Assembly (NCBI RefSeq): GCF_019635935.1
Contig: NZ_JAHBYN010000001.1
Span: 3,315,532 to 3,379,531, forward strand
DNA from: Parvibaculum sp.
Lineage (GTDB): Bacteria; Pseudomonadota; Alphaproteobacteria; Parvibaculales; Parvibaculaceae
Reading direction: 5' to 3'
DNA: 64,000 bases
Shown: positions 25,776 through 33,947 of the stretch, piece by piece
Layout: each line of letters begins with the position of its first letter
Position numbering within the stretch: position 1 is the stretch's first letter
The notes under the pieces: generated by a model
The model's input: only the letters and a program-made list of their open reading frames with translations
Databases searched by the model: none
Told to the model about the DNA's origin: nothing
Translations under genes and position numbers: made by a program

Positions 25776-25822
25776 TTCGCAGTTCGGAGAAATGAGAAAC
25801 TACTCTAGAAAGGATCACGGCA

Positions 25823-26218
25823 ATGAAAGTCTTTTTCACGGCGGCCCTCACCATCGATCTCGACAAGGAGACATGGGAATGCGCCGGCTGCGGCCACGAG
25901 CTGGGTTCGGCCCGCGACAACTACAAGAAGGGCCTCCTCGTCCGCGACCGCGAGCCCTCGGAAATCCACGCCCCCATCCTCGATGCCGAACGCTACGACT
26001 TCACCTTCGCGCCCGATGGCGACTGGTGCCGCATCCTCGAATATTGCTGCCCCGAATGCGGCCGCCTCGCCGAAGTCGAATATCTGCCGCCCGGCCACCC
26101 GCCGGCCCACGACATCGACCTCGACATCGACGCCCTGAAAACGCAATGGGCCGCGCGCGAACCGCTGAGCGAGCCCGCCCTCGGGCCGGAATTCGTCGCG
26201 CCCCCTCATTCGCACTGA
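25823..26218 (+). CDS. Small four-cysteine (gamma-type) carboxylase subunit
   Basis: This 131-residue protein matches the small subunit of acetone carboxylase (AcxC) and its acetophenone carboxylase counterpart. Cys20 and Cys23 in C-A-G-C-G-H and Cys76 and Cys79 in C-C-P-E-C-G form a probable zinc site; Cys75 is an extra candidate. N-terminal residues F-F-T-A-A-L-T-I-D-L-D are followed by W-E-C and E-L-G-S-A-R-D-N-Y-K-K-G, a family hallmark. It is shorter than the AcxC size I recall (about 168 residues) and close to the 15 kDa reported for the acetophenone enzyme. AGAAAGGATC precedes the ATG. It lies between the two HyuA-like genes, 16 bases before the second. Confidence 0.87.
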   Translation: MKVFFTAALTIDLDKETWECAGCGHELGSARDNYKKGLLVRDREPSEIHAPILDAERYDFTFAPDGDWCRILEYCCPECGRLAEVEYLPPGHPPAHDIDLDIDALKTQWAAREPLSEPALGPEFVAPPHSH

Positions 26219-26234
26219 ACCCGGAGACCGCACC

Positions 26235-28370
26235 ATGCGCCGCGTATCTGTCGACATCGGCGGAACCTTCACCGACTGCTCCCTCGTCTGGGACGACCGC
26301 TATGTCGAGGCGAAGTCGCTGACGACGCATCAGAACCTGGCGCTCGGTTTCAACGCCTCGCTGAAGATCGCCTATGAGCAACTGGGCCTGACGCTCGAAG
26401 AAGTGATGCGCGAGGTCGACAGCGTGCGCTATGCGACGACGCTCGGCACCAACGCACTCATTGAGCGCCGCGGCCCCCGCGTCGGCCTCCTCGTCACCGC
26501 CGGCTTCGAGGCGATGGTGCCCTTGAGCCGTGGTCGCGGCTATGGCGAGGGCCTGCCGGACCGTCAGCGCCGCGACCTGCCGATGGCGCAGCGTCCCGAA
26601 CCGCTCGTGCCCGTCCAGATGATCGTCGGCGTCCGCGAGCGCGTCGCCGAAACCGGCGAAATCCTGATGCCGGTCGATGCCGAGGACGTGCGCGCGCAAG
26701 TGCGCAAGCTGGTCGACAACGGCGTCCAGGCGTTTGTCGTCTCGCTGGTCAATGCGGTCGTCCAGCCCGAACACGAACTTCTGGTCGAGGAAATCATCCG
26801 CGAGGAATTCCCCGAACAGCTTCTCGGCTCCGCGCCCATCGTGCTGTCGCATCAGGTCGGCGGCCGCAAGGGCGAATATGCGCGCACCTCGTCGGCCATC
26901 CTCGACGCCTTCCTGCACAACGCGATGTATCACGGCCTCTCGACGCTGGAGCTGAACCTGCGCGACAACGGCTATCGCAAGCCGATGCTGGTCATCCACA
27001 ATTCGGGCGGCATGGCGCAGTTGAATTCGACCGACGCGCTGCAGACCATCCACTCCGGCCCCGTCGCCGGCATCAATGCGTCGGAACATCTGGCCGTCGA
27101 AGCCGATCTCGGCAATGTCGTCTGCACCGACATGGGCGGCACCTCTTTCGACATCGGCCTCGTCGTCAAGGGCGGCGTCAAGTTCTACGACTTCAATCCC
27201 GTCATCGGCCGCTGGCTGGTCAACATCCCGATGGTGCATCTGGTGACGCTCGGCGCCGGCGGCGGCTCGATCGCCCGCTTCGACCGCCTGCGCCGCGCCG
27301 TCGCGGTCGGGCCCGAAAGCGCCGGCTCCGATCCCGGCCCCGCCTGCTACAATCGCGGCGGCCGCTACCCCACCGTCACCGACGCCGACCTCGCGCTCGG
27401 CTACCTGCTGGCCGACCGCTATGCCGACGGCTCGATCCCCTTGAACGAACGCCGCGCCACCCGCGCGCTCGAAAAGGAAGTCGGCGAACCGATGGACACC
27501 GATGCCCTCGGCGCGGCCAAGCTGATCCGCCAGAAGATCGACAACGACATGGCCAACGGCATCGCGCAGGAATTGCGCGTCCGCGGCTACGAGCCCCGTC
27601 ACTTCACGATCCTGGCTTACGGCGGCAACGGCCCGCTTCACGCCTGCGGCATCGCCAATGTGCTCGGCGTTTCGCGCGTCATGGTGCCGCCCTTCAGCTC
27701 GATCTTCTCGGCCATCGGCGCCGGCAACATGGACCAGCTCCATTTTCACGAACGCTCGCTCTATCTCTCGCTCTACGATTCCAACACGCGGAAAATCTTC
27801 GAAGACTTCGACAGCTTCAATGCGCTGGTCGAGGAACTGGAACAGAAGGGCAGGGACGATCTGATGCGACAGGGCGTGGCGCCCGCCGCCATCAAGCATC
27901 GCCTCGAGCTCGACATGCGCTATGGCAACCAGCTCGCGCAAACCGCCGTCGTCGTCTCGAAGAACCGTCTCGAAACCGCCGACGATCTGATGGAAGTGCT
28001 GGCCGCCTTCTCGAAGGATTATGGCCGCCGCTACGGCGAAGGCAGCCAGGCGCCCGAAGCCGGCATCCGCATCAACACGATCCGCGTCGCCACCTATTCC
28101 TCGATGTCGACATTGAAATTCGCCGACATCCTGCCGAAGGAAGCCGACCTCGCGCCGGCCCCCGCCGCCACGCATCATAAAGAGTGCCACTTCGTCGGCC
28201 ATGACGGTGCGATGAAGACGGCCTTCCACGATCTCGCCGATCTCTCTTTCGGCTCGGTCGTCGAAGCCCCCGCCGTCGTCATCTCGCCCTCCACCACCTA
28301 CCTCGTCGAGCCCGGCTGGCGCCTGAAAATAGGCCGCCACGGCGCCGCCCTCTTCGAGCGCGCGGAGTAG
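26235..28370 (+). CDS. HyuA-like ATPase subunit 2 (acetone carboxylase beta-like)
   Basis: This 711-residue protein is a full-length HyuA-like subunit of the AcxA type. It has V-D-I-G-G-T-F-T-D-C at residues 5-14, T-L-G-T-N-A-L-I-E-R-R, M-G-G-T-S-F-D-I, G-A-G-G-G-S-I-A and A-Y-G-G-N-G-P-L-H. In acetone carboxylase this subunit binds ATP and forms the phosphorylated intermediates. Size fits AcxA (about 717 residues). It starts 16 bases after the small subunit with CCCGGAGA upstream. A 179-base gap holding two palindromes separates it from the HyuB-like gene. Confidence 0.88.
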   Translation: MRRVSVDIGGTFTDCSLVWDDRYVEAKSLTTHQNLALGFNASLKIAYEQLGLTLEEVMREVDSVRYATTLGTNALIERRGPRVGLLVTAGFEAMVPLSRGRGYGEGLPDRQRRDLPMAQRPEPLVPVQMIVGVRERVAETGEILMPVDAEDVRAQVRKLVDNGVQAFVVSLVNAVVQPEHELLVEEIIREEFPEQLLGSAPIVLSHQVGGRKGEYARTSSAILDAFLHNAMYHGLSTLELNLRDNGYRKPMLVIHNSGGMAQLNSTDALQTIHSGPVAGINASEHLAVEADLGNVVCTDMGGTSFDIGLVVKGGVKFYDFNPVIGRWLVNIPMVHLVTLGAGGGSIARFDRLRRAVAVGPESAGSDPGPACYNRGGRYPTVTDADLALGYLLADRYADGSIPLNERRATRALEKEVGEPMDTDALGAAKLIRQKIDNDMANGIAQELRVRGYEPRHFTILAYGGNGPLHACGIANVLGVSRVMVPPFSSIFSAIGAGNMDQLHFHERSLYLSLYDSNTRKIFEDFDSFNALVEELEQKGRDDLMRQGVAPAAIKHRLELDMRYGNQLAQTAVVVSKNRLETADDLMEVLAAFSKDYGRRYGEGSQAPEAGIRINTIRVATYSSMSTLKFADILPKEADLAPAPAATHHKECHFVGHDGAMKTAFHDLADLSFGSVVEAPAVVISPSTTYLVEPGWRLKIGRHGAALFERAE

Positions 28371-28415
28371 GGGAGTGCACGACATGCACGGCGCCCGAAA
28401 CAAAATAGAAGTGTC

Positions 28416-28497
28416 ACCCCGGCGCAAGCCGGGGTCCATGGGCCTCTCCGTAATTGCGGGTGCTGCCATACGACACCACCCTCCCCTCGGGGAGGGT
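28416..28497. repeat. Two REP-like palindromes inside the carboxylase operon
   Basis: ACCCCGGC (28416-28423) pairs with its complement at 28428-28435 around GCAA, and ACCCTCCCC (28478-28486) pairs with 28489-28497 around TC. The first has the look of dispersed palindromes frequent in alphaproteobacterial genomes. Within the operon they could modulate transcript stability between the two large subunits. Confidence 0.55.
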
Positions 28498-28549
28498 CGT
28501 AGCGTGAACGAAACGTGCAAAACAACCAAACCGCTCCGGAGGAACGAAA

Positions 28550-30802
28550 ATGGGTGACGACATGGACATCACCGGCGCCGCATCCGGCGCGGTGGACGCC
28601 TTCCTGAGCGAGACCAATCTCTATCTCGCGCCCGATCCCGTGATCATGAACAATCACGGGCTCGAGCCGCGCACCGCTTATGAAGACGAATGCATCGCAA
28701 AGGAAAGCGATCCCGTCCGCCTCGAAATCGTCCGCGAGCGGATACTCGCCGGCGTCAACGAGAGCTTCGAGATGCTCGAAAACATGGGCGCGGCGCCGGG
28801 CGCCAAATGGGGCGACTGCGTTTCGGCGGTCTACACCGAAAGCGGCGACCTGAGCCTCGCCAGTTCCGGCGGCGTCGTCATCTTCTGCAACCTGGTGCAG
28901 TACCCGATCAAGTTCATCCGCAAATACTGGTCAAAGGACAAGACGGTCGGCATCAATGAAGGCGATGTCTTCATCGTCAACGATGCCCGCTACGGTCAGG
29001 CCCACAACACCGACCAGTCGATGATGATGCCGGTCTTCCACGAAGGAAAGATCGTCGCCTGGGCGGGCGCGACCGTCCACGAAGGCGAAAACGGCGCCAT
29101 CGAGCCGGGCGGTATGCCCTCGCTTGCCGAGCAGATCTGGGACGAGGGGCTCAAGATGTCGCCCTTCAAGGTCGCCGAGAACTACACGCTGCGGCGCGAT
29201 CTCGTCACCTTCCTGCAAAACTCCGTGCGCGAGCCGAAGCTGCAATATGCGGACATGAAGGTGAAGATGTATGTCTGCCGCCGCATCGAGACCCGCATTC
29301 ACGAAGCGATTGCCGAATATGGCGTCGAGGCTGTCGTCGCCGCATTGCGCATGAACCTTGAAGACACCGACGCCGAAGTCCGCCGCCGCTTGAAGGAGTG
29401 GCCGGACGGCACCGTGCGCCATTCATGGTGGACCGACGGCACCTTGCGCGAAAACGTGCAGATCAAGATCAATCTCGAGCTGACCAAGAAGGGCGACGAG
29501 CTGACCTTTGACTATCGAGGCTCCAGCCCCGAATTCACCAACCGCTCCAACAACAGCCTCGACATCACCGTCAAGGGCATGTTGGCGCAATTGTTCCTGA
29601 CCTTCATCTGGCCCGACATCCCGCGCAATCAGGGTGTGCTGGCGCCAGTCAATTTCATCTTCGACAATCCCTCGGTCCTGAAGCCCGGCTTCGGCACGCC
29701 GAGCGCCCAGTCGATGATGACGGTCTTCACCGCCTGGAGCGCCGGACAGGTCGCGACCATGAAGTTCCTCTATTCGAACCCGCACAAATACACCCGTGTG
29801 CTTGCGCCCTGGTTCAACATGATCAACACCTTCCTGTTCGGCGGGCTGACGCAGCACGGCGAAATGGTCGGCAATGTCTGCGCCGACATCAACGGCATGG
29901 GCGGCGGCGCGCTGGCCGACCGCGACGGCGAACATGGCTGCGCGCCGATCTTCGCCACCATGTCGGACATCGGCGAACAGGAGTTCATCGAGGAGGAAGT
30001 CCCCTTCATCCAGATCGTCTCGAAAAAGATGATGAAGGACAATCAGGGCTTCGGCAGGCAGCGCGGCGGCATGGGCTATCAGATGGTGCTGGCCATGCGC
30101 GACAGCGACGCCTTCGGCTTCATGCTGACGGCGATGGGCGCGAAGTTCCCCAACATTCCGGGTCTCTTCGGCGGCTATGGCTGCCCGACCTATCCGCTGG
30201 CCCGCATCAGGGGTGTCAACGTCTTCGAGATTCTGAAGAACGATCCGGCCTCCTTCCGGTACTCAATCGAGGAGCTGATGAACGAGCGTCCCTTCCCGGA
30301 CGCCCAATACAGCACCCATCCGATGACGCTCGGCTACACGCTGGCGCAGCGCGGCGAGCTCTACATGATCGCGCAAGGAACCGGCGGCGGCTTCGGCGAT
30401 CCGCTGGAACGCGCGCCCGCCGATGTGATGCGCGACATGGATGAAGGCCTGATCTCCGACGATGTTGCCTGGCGCATCTACCGCGTCGTCTACAACAAGG
30501 AAACCTTGCATGTGGACGAGGCCGCGACCGCAAAGGCGCGCGACGAAGCCCGCCGCGAACGCATCGCGAAGAGCAAGCCCTTCGATGCCTTCTGCAAGGA
30601 ATGGGTGAAGGACAAGCCCTCCGGCAAGGTTCCCTATTACGGCTCGTGGGACGACAAGACGATGGTCCATGCCGGCGATCCCGACAAGCTCCATCCGGCA
30701 GGCCAGGTCGTCCCGCCGGTCGTCATGGCGCATCCCCTGCAGGTGAAGATCGACAAGCTCGAGGCCGAGCTGGCCGATTGCCGAAAATCCGGCAAACGCT
30801 GA
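28550..30802 (+). CDS. HyuB-like carboxylase subunit (acetone carboxylase alpha-like)
   Basis: This 750-residue hydantoinase-B-family protein corresponds to the subunit that carries the metal and joins the activated ketone to CO2. His152 and Asp155 (A-H-N-T-D) and His177 (V-H-E-G-E-N-G) have the spacing of the manganese ligands I recall for acetone carboxylase (His150, Asp153, His175). A glutamate in Y-T-E-S-G-D-L is a candidate fourth ligand. Other landmarks are N-D-A-R-Y-G-Q and the C-terminal G-T-G-G-G-F-G-D-P-L. GGAGGA lies 6 bases before the ATG. The stop overlaps the next start (TGATG), so the fifth protein is co-translated. Confidence 0.9.
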   Translation: MGDDMDITGAASGAVDAFLSETNLYLAPDPVIMNNHGLEPRTAYEDECIAKESDPVRLEIVRERILAGVNESFEMLENMGAAPGAKWGDCVSAVYTESGDLSLASSGGVVIFCNLVQYPIKFIRKYWSKDKTVGINEGDVFIVNDARYGQAHNTDQSMMMPVFHEGKIVAWAGATVHEGENGAIEPGGMPSLAEQIWDEGLKMSPFKVAENYTLRRDLVTFLQNSVREPKLQYADMKVKMYVCRRIETRIHEAIAEYGVEAVVAALRMNLEDTDAEVRRRLKEWPDGTVRHSWWTDGTLRENVQIKINLELTKKGDELTFDYRGSSPEFTNRSNNSLDITVKGMLAQLFLTFIWPDIPRNQGVLAPVNFIFDNPSVLKPGFGTPSAQSMMTVFTAWSAGQVATMKFLYSNPHKYTRVLAPWFNMINTFLFGGLTQHGEMVGNVCADINGMGGGALADRDGEHGCAPIFATMSDIGEQEFIEEEVPFIQIVSKKMMKDNQGFGRQRGGMGYQMVLAMRDSDAFGFMLTAMGAKFPNIPGLFGGYGCPTYPLARIRGVNVFEILKNDPASFRYSIEELMNERPFPDAQYSTHPMTLGYTLAQRGELYMIAQGTGGGFGDPLERAPADVMRDMDEGLISDDVAWRIYRVVYNKETLHVDEAATAKARDEARRERIAKSKPFDAFCKEWVKDKPSGKVPYYGSWDDKTMVHAGDPDKLHPAGQVVPPVVMAHPLQVKIDKLEAELADCRKSGKR

Positions 30803-31551
30803 TGCCGGCCGCCCTGCCGCGCCTCTGGATCGACGGCGCCGCCTTCGGCGCCCGCGTCCTGCGCGGCGGTGACGATCCCTGGGACGCGCCGGGCGAGCTC
30901 GGTCTCTTCCTGCGCGAGCTTTCCGCGCTGCTGGCGCTCGAAATTGTCGACATCGACATCGGCGCCGGCATCGCCGCCTTCGCCCGTGCGCAAGGTACGG
31001 GCCCGCTCGACGCCGGTGCTATCGAAGACCTGCTCTCCGACGCCGCCTTGCGGGCTCACCTGAAACGCGGCATCGAAACGGTGTCCGGCGCTCTTTCCGG
31101 CAGGCCGCTGGCACTCGCCCTGCCGGGCCCCGGCGCGCTGGCGCAAGCTTTCATGGATGAAGGTGACATCGACGACAATGCGCTCGACGACCTTGCCATG
31201 GCGCTGGCCGATCTGCTGCGCGCGCTGATCGCGCCCTCCATCGGCGTCCTCCGCTTCACCGAAGCCGACCCGCGCGCGCTGGAATTTTTCGAACCGCTCA
31301 CCAACATCGCCCGCCACTACGAGCTGCCCGCAGTCCTCGTCATGGCCGGCGTCGCGGCCGATGTCGCAGGCTTCAACCGCGTCTATGGGTCCTCTCCGGC
31401 CGCGACGGGGGAAATTCTCGGCCCCGCCTTTTGGGAGGGGGGCGATGTCGCCCTTCGGGACGATACTCCGGTCTTCACGGAAGTGCCGTCCGCTCTCGTT
31501 CCCGAAACCGCACTTGCGAAAATCCGGGTACTGAACGAAAGCGCTTCCTGA
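30802..31551 (+). CDS. Fifth protein of carboxylase operon, function unknown
   Basis: This 249-residue protein is encoded by an ORF overlapping the HyuB stop by one base, so it belongs to the operon. I do not recognise the family with certainty. It is Ala/Leu-rich and mostly helical; L-A-L-A-L-P-G-P-G-A-L-A and F-F-E-P-L-T-N-I-A-R-H-Y look like a TIM-barrel uroporphyrinogen-decarboxylase-like pattern. By position it corresponds to the 34 kDa epsilon subunit of acetophenone carboxylase, which that enzyme needs in addition to its core; sequence equivalence is not shown. It is shorter (about 26 kDa). No membrane segment or signal is seen. A strong terminator lies 131 bases downstream. Confidence 0.7.
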   Translation: MPAALPRLWIDGAAFGARVLRGGDDPWDAPGELGLFLRELSALLALEIVDIDIGAGIAAFARAQGTGPLDAGAIEDLLSDAALRAHLKRGIETVSGALSGRPLALALPGPGALAQAFMDEGDIDDNALDDLAMALADLLRALIAPSIGVLRFTEADPRALEFFEPLTNIARHYELPAVLVMAGVAADVAGFNRVYGSSPAATGEILGPAFWEGGDVALRDDTPVFTEVPSALVPETALAKIRVLNESAS

Positions 31552-31590
31552 AGCGGTGTTCCTCCAATCGGTGTGCCGGCGTCACTCTAT

Positions 31591-31606
31591 CGTGTAGTTT
31601 CGCCGC
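31591..31606 (+). promoter_or_regulatory. CGTGTAGT element C
   Basis: CGTGTAGTTTCGCCGC, followed by CCCGCCGATTGCGGAAC, resembles the element at 34066 over about 35 bases. It lies 40 bases after the operon stop and about 90 bases before a strong terminator, so any promoter here would make only a short RNA. Confidence 0.3.
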
Positions 31607-31716
31607 CCCGCCGATTGCGGAACATTGCGCTGCTCGCACGGGCATACTCCTCGGGAGCGATCCCTCCTCCTCCCGTATCCTTGGCTGCCCCGCGAAAACC
31701 GGGGCAGCCCTTTTTT
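31600..31716 (+). ncRNA. Candidate small RNA with anti-Shine-Dalgarno motif, or operon 3' UTR
   Basis: The stretch ends in a strong intrinsic terminator and contains CCCTCCTCCTCCC (31662-31674), complementary to Shine-Dalgarno sequences, as in the CCUCCUCCC-bearing small RNAs of alphaproteobacteria. ACGGG (31638-31642) can pair with CCCGT (31672-31676), closing a loop that displays CCTCCTC; GGGAG (31653-31657) can pair instead with CTCCC. The start is a guess from the CGTGTAGT element. It may instead be only the 3' untranslated end of the operon. Confidence 0.3.
31683..31716 (+). terminator. Strong Rho-independent terminator
   Basis: GGCTGCCCCG (31683-31692) pairs perfectly with 31700-31709 around a 7-base A-rich loop, followed by C and six T. 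It ends the carboxylase operon. Confidence 0.9.
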
Positions 31717-31845
31717 CGTCGCGTTAGGACCGTCACCTGTTTCCCACTCTCCTTTCGGGGAGGGTCGAAAAATTCATGGAATTTTCCGGGGCGGGGGCGG
31801 CCGCTCTCCAAAACCGGGGATAACTTTTTTCCGAGCGACAACTTT

Positions 31846-31963
31846 GCGGGATAAGGGCGGGGATAAGTGCAACTTATCCCGCACGAAAATGCGTTTGTGA
31901 CAGTTTTTTGACAGTTCGATGACAGTCGCGCCTTTTGGGCTGTCACAAACGCGACTTATCCCC
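31846..31963. repeat. Nested inverted repeats between carboxylase operon and CoA ligase
   Basis: Three perfect inverted repeats lie in 118 bases: GCGGGATAAG (31846-31855/31873-31882), GGGGATAAGT (31859-31868/31954-31963) and GCGTTTGTGACAG (31891-31903/31940-31952). The last two nest within each other. Read on the minus strand, the 13-bp stem lies just after the ligase stop and is followed by ATTTTCG, so it may terminate that gene. The GGGATAAG units also recur singly, at 31816. Confidence 0.55.
31898..31925. repeat. Three TGACAG boxes at 11-base spacing, copy 2
   Basis: TGACAG starts at 31898, 31909 and 31920, exactly 11 bases apart. The first copy is also part of an inverted-repeat arm. The 18697 site has the same unit, spacing and T-rich filler. 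Confidence 0.45.
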
Positions 31964-31964
31964 G

Positions 31965-33947
31965 TCAGTCGGCCGCCGTCGGATACTCGGTCTGGGTGCG
32001 TGCGAAGGCGACAAAATAGTCGATGGCATCCGGGTTCGACATCGCATCCCGGCTCGCCGCTTTCTCCGCCGCCGCACCGAGCAGAATCTTCCGTACCGGG
32101 ACTTCCATCTTCTTTCCGGTCAGCGTGTAGGGAACGGCTTCGATTTGATAAATACGGTCAGGCACGTGACGCGGCGAATACTTCTCCTTCAACGCCTTGT
32201 TGATTTTCTGACGCAACGCATCGTCGAGCGTCTGTCCCTTCGACAGCACCACAAAGAGGGGCATGAAAAAATTTCCGCCCGGCAGGTCGAGATTGACGAT
32301 GATCGAGTCCTCGACGCCTTCAAGCCCTTCGATGGTGCGATATATCTCCGCCGTTCCGATCCGGACGCCATAACGATTGAGCGTCGAATCCGAACGCCCG
32401 AGAATGAAGCAACCGCCGCGCTTGTTGACCTTGAAATAGTCGCCGTGCCGCCAGTGCCCCGGATAGGTGTCGAAATAGGAATCGCGATAGCGATGTCCGC
32501 CCTCGTCGTTCCAGAAGAAGAGCGGCATGGAAGGCATCGGCTTGCTGACGACAAGTTCGCCCACCGCATCGACAATTTCGTTCCCGTCGTCGTCGAAGGC
32601 ATGCACATCGACACCGAGGCAGCGCGTCTGGATCTCACCGGCATAGCCCGGCAGCGTCGGCATCCCGCCGACAAACGCCGAGGCAACGTCGGTGCCGCCG
32701 CTCTGCGACGTCACCCAGATGTCGGAGCGAATGTTGTCGTAGCACCATTCCATGTGCTCCGGCATCACCGGCGAACCGCCGAGCAGGATGCTATCCATCG
32801 CGCCGAGATCGTAAAGTTTGTTGGGGCGTATGCCTTCCTTCATTTGGCCGTTGAGGAAGGTCGGGCTCGCGCCGAACAGCGTCATGCCGGTTTCGGCGGC
32901 CAGCGCCCACAGCCGGTCCGCAATCGGCGTCACCGGATTGCCGTCGTAAAGCACAACGGCCGAACCGGCGACGAGCCCGGAAAGCAATATGTTCCACATC
33001 ACCCAGCCCGTGGTGGTGAAGTAGAACATGCAGGATGTGGGTTTGAGGTTGAGGTGGAAATGCGTGAACTTCAATGCTTCCAGCAACACCCCGCCATGTC
33101 CGTGTACGAAGGGTTTCGGCAGCCCCGTCGTGCCCGACGAGTAGACGATCCACAGCGGATGGTCGAAAGCCGTTTCCTCGAAAGCGAAATCGGAGACTGC
33201 CGGCCGCGCCATCAGCGATGCCCAGGAAATCGCGTCGGACGAAATCGCATCTCCCGCCGCGCCCGGCACATGCACCACATGTTCGAGCGAGGGCAGGGCG
33301 TCGATCATCGATTGCACCTCGGCCCGCCGGTCGAAGGTCTTGCCGCCATAGCGGTAGCTGTCGGTGGCGAACAGCACCTTCGGCGTGATCTGGCTGAACC
33401 GGTCGATGACGCTTGCCGCGCCGAAATCCGGCGAGCAGCTCGACCACACGGCGCCGATGCTGGCGCTGGCAAAAAACGCAACCGCCGCTTCCGGCACATT
33501 CGGCAGATAGGATGCCACGCGGTCGCCGGGCCTGACACCAAGTTCGCGCAGCGCCGTCGCCAGCTTGAAGACGCGCGTCTTCAATTCGCTCCAGCTGATT
33601 TTCTGCGCCGCGCCTTCCTCGCCCGCCGCCCAGATTGCCGTCTTGTCGCCATCGCCCTTCGACAGCAACGTCTCGATATAATTGACCCGCGCGCCCGGAA
33701 ACCACGTCGCACCCGGCATCGCAGCATCGCGCAACACGCATTCGTAAGGCGTTGGCGAACTTACTTCGAAATAGTTCCACACCGCTTCCCAGAACGCCGC
33801 GATGTCGTCGACCGACCAGCGCCGCAATTCCTCGTAGCTGCGGAAATCATGTCCGCGCGCATTGAGCCACGCAGTGAACGCCGTAATGTTCGCGCCGTCT
33901 GCCATAGCCTGCGACGGCGTCCACAGCAGATCTCCCATATTGGCCAC
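31965..33947 (-). CDS. Acetoacetyl-CoA synthetase family CoA ligase
   Basis: This 660-residue ANL-superfamily ligase is of the acetoacetate-CoA ligase type: long N-terminus with L-W-x-P-S, the P-loop Y-S-S-G-T-T-G-L-P-K-P, T-G-W-V-M-W-N and the C-terminal Y-T-L-T-G-K-K-M-E-V-P-V. It activates a 3-oxoacid with ATP and CoA. Next to a ketone carboxylase this is the expected second step: acetoacetate or a substituted analogue such as benzoylacetate becomes a 3-oxoacyl-CoA for thiolysis. The GTG start at 33947 has CGGGAGAA 8 bases upstream; ATG 33938 is an alternative. It converges on the carboxylase operon, so the two are not co-transcribed. The exact acid is undetermined. Confidence 0.87.
   Translation of the reverse strand: MANMGDLLWTPSQAMADGANITAFTAWLNARGHDFRSYEELRRWSVDDIAAFWEAVWNYFEVSSPTPYECVLRDAAMPGATWFPGARVNYIETLLSKGDGDKTAIWAAGEEGAAQKISWSELKTRVFKLATALRELGVRPGDRVASYLPNVPEAAVAFFASASIGAVWSSCSPDFGAASVIDRFSQITPKVLFATDSYRYGGKTFDRRAEVQSMIDALPSLEHVVHVPGAAGDAISSDAISWASLMARPAVSDFAFEETAFDHPLWIVYSSGTTGLPKPFVHGHGGVLLEALKFTHFHLNLKPTSCMFYFTTTGWVMWNILLSGLVAGSAVVLYDGNPVTPIADRLWALAAETGMTLFGASPTFLNGQMKEGIRPNKLYDLGAMDSILLGGSPVMPEHMEWCYDNIRSDIWVTSQSGGTDVASAFVGGMPTLPGYAGEIQTRCLGVDVHAFDDDGNEIVDAVGELVVSKPMPSMPLFFWNDEGGHRYRDSYFDTYPGHWRHGDYFKVNKRGGCFILGRSDSTLNRYGVRIGTAEIYRTIEGLEGVEDSIIVNLDLPGGNFFMPLFVVLSKGQTLDDALRQKINKALKEKYSPRHVPDRIYQIEAVPYTLTGKKMEVPVRKILLGAAAEKAASRDAMSNPDAIDYFVAFARTQTEYPTAAD

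Noticed and set aside
26001..28529. An 842-codon antisense frame over the HyuA-2 gene
   Set aside because: It covers conserved coding sequence and intergenic palindromes; an artefact of GC-rich codon structure.
23805..31551. Plain three-subunit acetone carboxylase
   Set aside because: A second HyuA-like gene and a fifth co-translated gene are present, and the small subunit is short; the acetophenone-type layout fits better.
31846..31963. CRISPR array or iteron origin
   Set aside because: Units are too few and not regularly spaced with unique spacers; no cas or rep gene is adjacent.
31552..31964. Overlapping short open frames between carboxylase operon and CoA ligase
   Set aside because: They run through the terminator and inverted repeats, differ in all frames and show no motif or ribosome-binding site.
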